Below are positions 60,494 through 64,000 of a DNA stretch of 64,000 nt, piece by piece (positions within the stretch are counted from its first letter, which is position 1; each line of letters starts with the position of its first letter). The translations under genes and the position numbers were made by a program. Location: positions 2,728,001 through 2,792,000 of the forward strand of contig OY969922.1 in assembly GCA_963704595.1 (NCBI GenBank), in the 5' to 3' direction. Under the pieces are notes generated by a model. It was not told the DNA's origin. It ran no database searches and saw nothing but the letters and a program-made list of their open reading frames with translations. Source of the stretch: Acuticoccus sp963704595 (GTDB taxonomy: Bacteria; Pseudomonadota; Alphaproteobacteria; Rhizobiales; Amorphaceae).

Positions 60494-62231
60494 TTATTGC
60501 CCGGTCGTTTCGGCGGCGGGGCCACCGGTTTCGGCGTGGTCGGCGGCGTCTGCGGGTGCAGGCGCGGCGCCTTCCGGGCTGGCGTGACCGGCATCGCCCG
60601 GGGTTTCGGCCCCGTGGCCCGCGTCACCATGAGCGTCGCCCTCCTCCGGCACGTCCTTGCCGGCGGCGATCAGGCCGGCGCGCACAGCATCGGACGACGA
60701 GCCCGTGGCGGCGTCGAACGAGGAGGTGTCGACCACGGGCCGCGTCTGCGGCAGCTCGGCCTCGCCGATGTCGGCGATCAGCGCGTTGACGGAGGCGTCG
60801 GTCACCTTCAGCACCGGGTTCGGGTAGACGCCGAAGACGATCGTCAGCACCACGAGCGGGACGAGGACGAACTTCTCGCGGGTGGAGAGGTCGAGCATCC
60901 GGCGCATGGATTCCTTCTCGAGCGGGCCGAGCACGACCTTGCGGTATAGGTAGAGCGCATAGGCGGCCGACAGGATGACGCCGGTGGTTGCGAGGACCGC
61001 GGTCCACGTCGACGTCTTGTAGGTGCCGACGAGCGAGAGGAATTCGCCCACGAAGCCCGAGGTGCCAGGCAGGCCGACGTTGGCGAGCGTGAAGACGAGG
61101 AACACGGTGGCGTACCAGGGCATCCGGTTGATGAGGCCGCCGTAGGCCGAGATCTCGCGGGTGTGGGCCCGGTCGTACACAACGCCGACGCACAGGAAGA
61201 GCGCAGCCGAGACGATGCCGTGCGACAGCATCAGGAAGATCGCGCCCTGCACGCCCTGCACGTTCATCGCGAAGATGCCCATGGTGACGAAGCCCATGTG
61301 CGCGACGGACGAATAGGCGATCAGCTTCTTCATGTCCTTCTGCGCCAGCGCCGTCAGCGACGTGACGATGATGGCGATCACCGACAGCGTGAACACGAGC
61401 CACGCGAAGTCGGCCGAGGCGTTGGGGAACATCGGCAGCGAGAAGCGCAGGAAGCCGTAGCCGCCCATCTTGAGGAGGATGCCGGCGAGGATGACCGAGC
61501 CTGCCGTGGGTGCCTCGACGTGCGCGTCGGGCAGCCAGGTGTGGACCGGCCACATCGGCATCTTCACCGCGAACGAGGCGAAGAAGGCGAACCAGAGCCA
61601 GACCTGCATGTCGGCCGGGAACTGGTAGGCGAGAAGCTCGGGGATCTGCGTCGTCCCGCTCTCCCAGTACATCGCGATGATGGCGACCAGCATGAGGAGC
61701 GAGCCGGTCAGCGTGTAGAGGAAGAACTTGAACGTGGCGTAGATGCGCCGCGGCCCGCCCCACACGCCGATGATGAGGAACATCGGGATGAGGCCGCCCT
61801 CGAAGAAGATGTAGAAGACGACGATGTCGAGCGCGGCAGAACACGCCGATCATCAGCATCTCGAGGATCAGGAACGCGACCATGTACTCGCGCACCCGGT
61901 CCGTGATCGAGCGCCAGGAGGCGAGGATGCAGAACGGCATCAGGAACGTCGTCAGCACGATCAGCGGCATGGAGATGCCGTCGACGCCGAGGTGGTAGCT
62001 GATGAGGCCGGGGATCCAGTCGCGCTTCTCGACGAACTGGAAGCCTGCGTCCGCCGTGTCGAAGCCGAACCACAGCGCCAGCGAGATCACGAAGTTGAAC
62101 AGCGTCGTGATCAGGGCGACGCGGCGGATGTTCTCCATCGCGCTCTCGTCGTTGCCGCGCACCGCAAGGATGAACGCGACACCGACCAGCGGCAGGAAGA
62201 TGATGATGGAAAGGAGCGGCCAGTTGCTCAT
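60494..62231 (-). CDS. nuoM: NADH-quinone oxidoreductase subunit M with His/Ala-rich C-terminal tail; +1 frame break
   Basis: Corrected length is 578 residues. The antiporter core has YHLGVDGISMPLIVLTTFLM (with the key Glu in FLILEMLMIG), AVKMPMWPVHTWLPDAHVEA (Lys, His) and AYSSVAHMGFVTMGIFAMNV. The frame moves +1 near 61841 (GVFC then ALDIVVFYIFFEGG). The last ~75 residues after IGEAELPQTRPVVDTSSFDA are Ala/Gly/Asp/His-rich (GDAHGDAGHGAE), longer than most NuoM proteins. 40 bp separate it from nuoL. Confidence 0.95.
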
Positions 62232-62271
62232 CGGCTCGGCGCCTTGCGGAAGGAAGGCCGGATCGCGGCGG

Positions 62272-64000
62272 TCATAGGATGCCCCGGTCGAAGGCGATCA
62301 TCACGGTGACGAAGATGGCGATCCCCGTCAGCATCACGAACGCGTAGTGGTAGAGATAGCCGGTCTGGAGGCGGCTTGCGAAACCCGCGATGTCCTTCAC
62401 GCGGGCCGCAATGCCGTCGGGACCGAGCCCGTCGATCACCTTGCCGTCGCCGCGCCAGAACAGGCGGCCGAGCGCGCGGGCGGGACGGACGAAGATGAAG
62501 TCGTACAGCTCGTCGAAGTACCACTTGTTGTAGAAGAACGCGTGGACCCGCGGGAAAGTCTCGACGAACTTCTTCGGCGCAGCCGGCCAGATCACGTAGT
62601 GATGCACCTGCGATCAGGAAGCCGAGCACCATCACGATGGCCGGCGACAGCACCACCCACTCCGGCACGTCGTGCACGGTGTGGAGGATCTCGTTGCCTG
62701 CCGCCATGAACAGCGAACCGTTCCAGAAGTCACCGGTGGTGCTGCTTTCGAACGAGTGGACGAAGACCCAGCCCGCACCGAGCGCGCCGACGCTGAGGAC
62801 GGCCATCGGCACCAGCATCGTCCACGGCGATTCGTGGGCGTGCTTGAAGGTCTCGGCAGGCGCGCGGGTCTTGCCGTGGAACGTCATGAACAGCAGGCGC
62901 CAGGAGTAGAACGACGTCAGCAGAGCCGCGCCGACGGTCATGATGAAGGCGTACATGCCGAGCCAGCCGCCTGACAGCGAACGTGCTCTCGATGATGAGG
63001 TCCTTCGAGAAGTAGCCGGCCGTCAGCGGGAAGCCGGTCAGCGCCAGCGAGCCGATGACCATGCCGGCGTAGGTGAACGGGATCTTCTTCCACAGCCCGC
63101 CCATGCGGCGCATGTCCTGCTCGTCGTGCATCGCGTGGATGACCGAGCCTGCGCCGAGGAACAGCAGCGCCTTGAAGAAGGCGTGCGTGAAGAGGTGGAA
63201 GATCGCGAACCCGTAGGCGCCCATGCCGAGCGCCGCGAACATGTAGCCGAGCTGCGAGCACGTCGAGTAGGCGATGACGCGCTTGATGTCGTTCTGGGCG
63301 CAGCCGATCGTGGCGGCGAACATCGCGGTGGTCGCGCCGATGAAGGCGACGATGGCGAGCGCGTTTGGCGCGAACTCGAACAGCGGCGACATGCGGGCGA
63401 CCATGAAGACGCCGGCCGTCACCATGGTGGCGGCGTGGATGAGGGCCGAGACCGGGGTCGGGCCTTCCATCGCGTCCGGCAGCCAGGTGTGGAGGCCGAG
63501 CTGGGCCGACTTGCCCATCGCGCCGATGAAGAGAAGGACGCAGGCGAGCTCGAGCGCCGGGATCTCGATGCCGAGGAAGTTGAACGTGAGGTCGGCGAGC
63601 ACCGGGCCCGAGGCGAACACCGCGTCGAGGTTCACCGCGCCGGTCAGCGCGAACAGCGTGAAGATGCCGAGGAGGAAGCCGAAGTCACCCACGCGGTTGA
63701 CGACGAACGCCTTGATGGAGGCCGCGTTGGCGGACGGCCGGTCCGACCAGAAGCCGATGAGGAGGTAGGACGCGAGGCCGACGCCTTCCCAGCCGAAGAA
63801 CATCTGGACGAGGTTGTCGGCGGTCACCAGCATCAGCATGGCGAAGGTGAACAGCGACAGGTAGGCGAAGAACTTCGCCTTGGCCGGATCGTGGCTCATG
63901 TAGCCGAACGAATAGAGGTGGACCAGCGAGGAGACGGTGGTCACGACCACCAGCATCACCGCGGTCAGCGTGTCGACGCGCAGGCGCCACGCGATCTCGA
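62272..64000 (-). CDS. nuoL: NADH-quinone oxidoreductase subunit L (5' end outside window); two +1 frame breaks
   Basis: The window holds about the last 575 residues. Core motifs: FFGWEGVGLASYLLIGFWSD, GKSAQLGLHTWLPDAMEGPT (Lys, His) and STCSQLGYMFAALGMGAYGF. The C-terminal lateral helix and TM16 end at FVTVMIAFDRGIL. The frame moves +1 near 62981 (IIESTFA then LSGGWLGMYAFIMTVGAAL) and +1 near 62609 (LGFLIAG then HHYVIWPAAPKKFVETFPRV). Transcribed with nuoM and nuoN. Confidence 0.94.

Overview
The window is GC-rich chromosomal DNA, roughly 68-70% G+C by eye, from an alphaproteobacterium, most likely Hyphomicrobiales or a close relative. The call rests on gene content and order: a nuoL-nuoM-nuoN-birA-rnj-mce-DUF1467 run, a sufS-type desulfurase/sufB/sufC/sufD/sufS/sufT/sufA cluster, a B12-dependent ribonucleotide reductase (NrdJ), secG close to pyrG, and a perfect CtrA box. 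Nearly all of it is core metabolism. There is no CRISPR array, rRNA, transposase or phage module.

Layout. 1-6.3 kb: the 3' end of an MFS exporter, Mrp/ApbC, NAD kinase, a MaoC/CitE-like pair, a GST, ndk and a DinB-like protein. 6.3-12.2 kb: a CSS-EAL c-di-GMP phosphodiesterase divergent from nrdJ, with a tandem NrdR-type operator between them. 12.2-18.5 kb: a secreted coiled-coil repeat protein, a GMC oxidoreductase, an MFS protein, an unknown protein whose start codon lies inside a hairpin, and aspS. 18.7-24.5 kb: an orphan 334-residue protein, a 2H phosphoesterase with no normal start codon, and two tandem RTX metalloproteases. 24.7-29.6 kb: secG, a small secreted protein, pyrG, an AT-rich islet with a trypsin-like protease, and a ParD/ParE pair. 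29.7-37.6 kb: an AEC transporter, a second GST, a hairpin-rich gene-poor stretch with an oxidoreductase remnant, tRNA-Lys, a CBM2-like mini-protein, a gamma-glutamyltransferase, a DEAD-box helicase and a CtrA-box gene with a degenerate GGDEF-like tail. 37.6-44.5 kb: the Suf Fe-S assembly cluster. 44.6-48.5 kb: an alpha/beta hydrolase, anmK, tyrS and speD/speH. 48.6-55.9 kb: a PadR regulator with a clear operator, an RND pump and an Atm1-like ABC exporter. 55.9-64 kb: DUF1467, mce, rnj, birA and nuoN-M-L.

A feature of the sequence itself dominates the window. About 31 single-base indels break reading frames, 27 of them +1 insertions. They fall in genes expected to be essential and single copy (nrdJ five times, pyrG, tyrS, sufB/C/D/S, rnj, nuoL/M/N). 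The protein is conserved on both sides of each break, so these look like unpolished sequence errors rather than pseudogenes. I therefore give whole-gene spans and note where each frame changes.

I did not find a convincing new multi-gene system. The best leads for new biology are the RTX metzincin pair with an Asp third zinc ligand in one member, the hairpin that buries the start codon of the unknown gene at 15.9-16.6 kb, the AT-rich trypsin-like protease islet next to pyrG, the CtrA-box gene with a degenerate GGDEF-like tail, and several long perfect or near-perfect inverted repeats in intergenic DNA.
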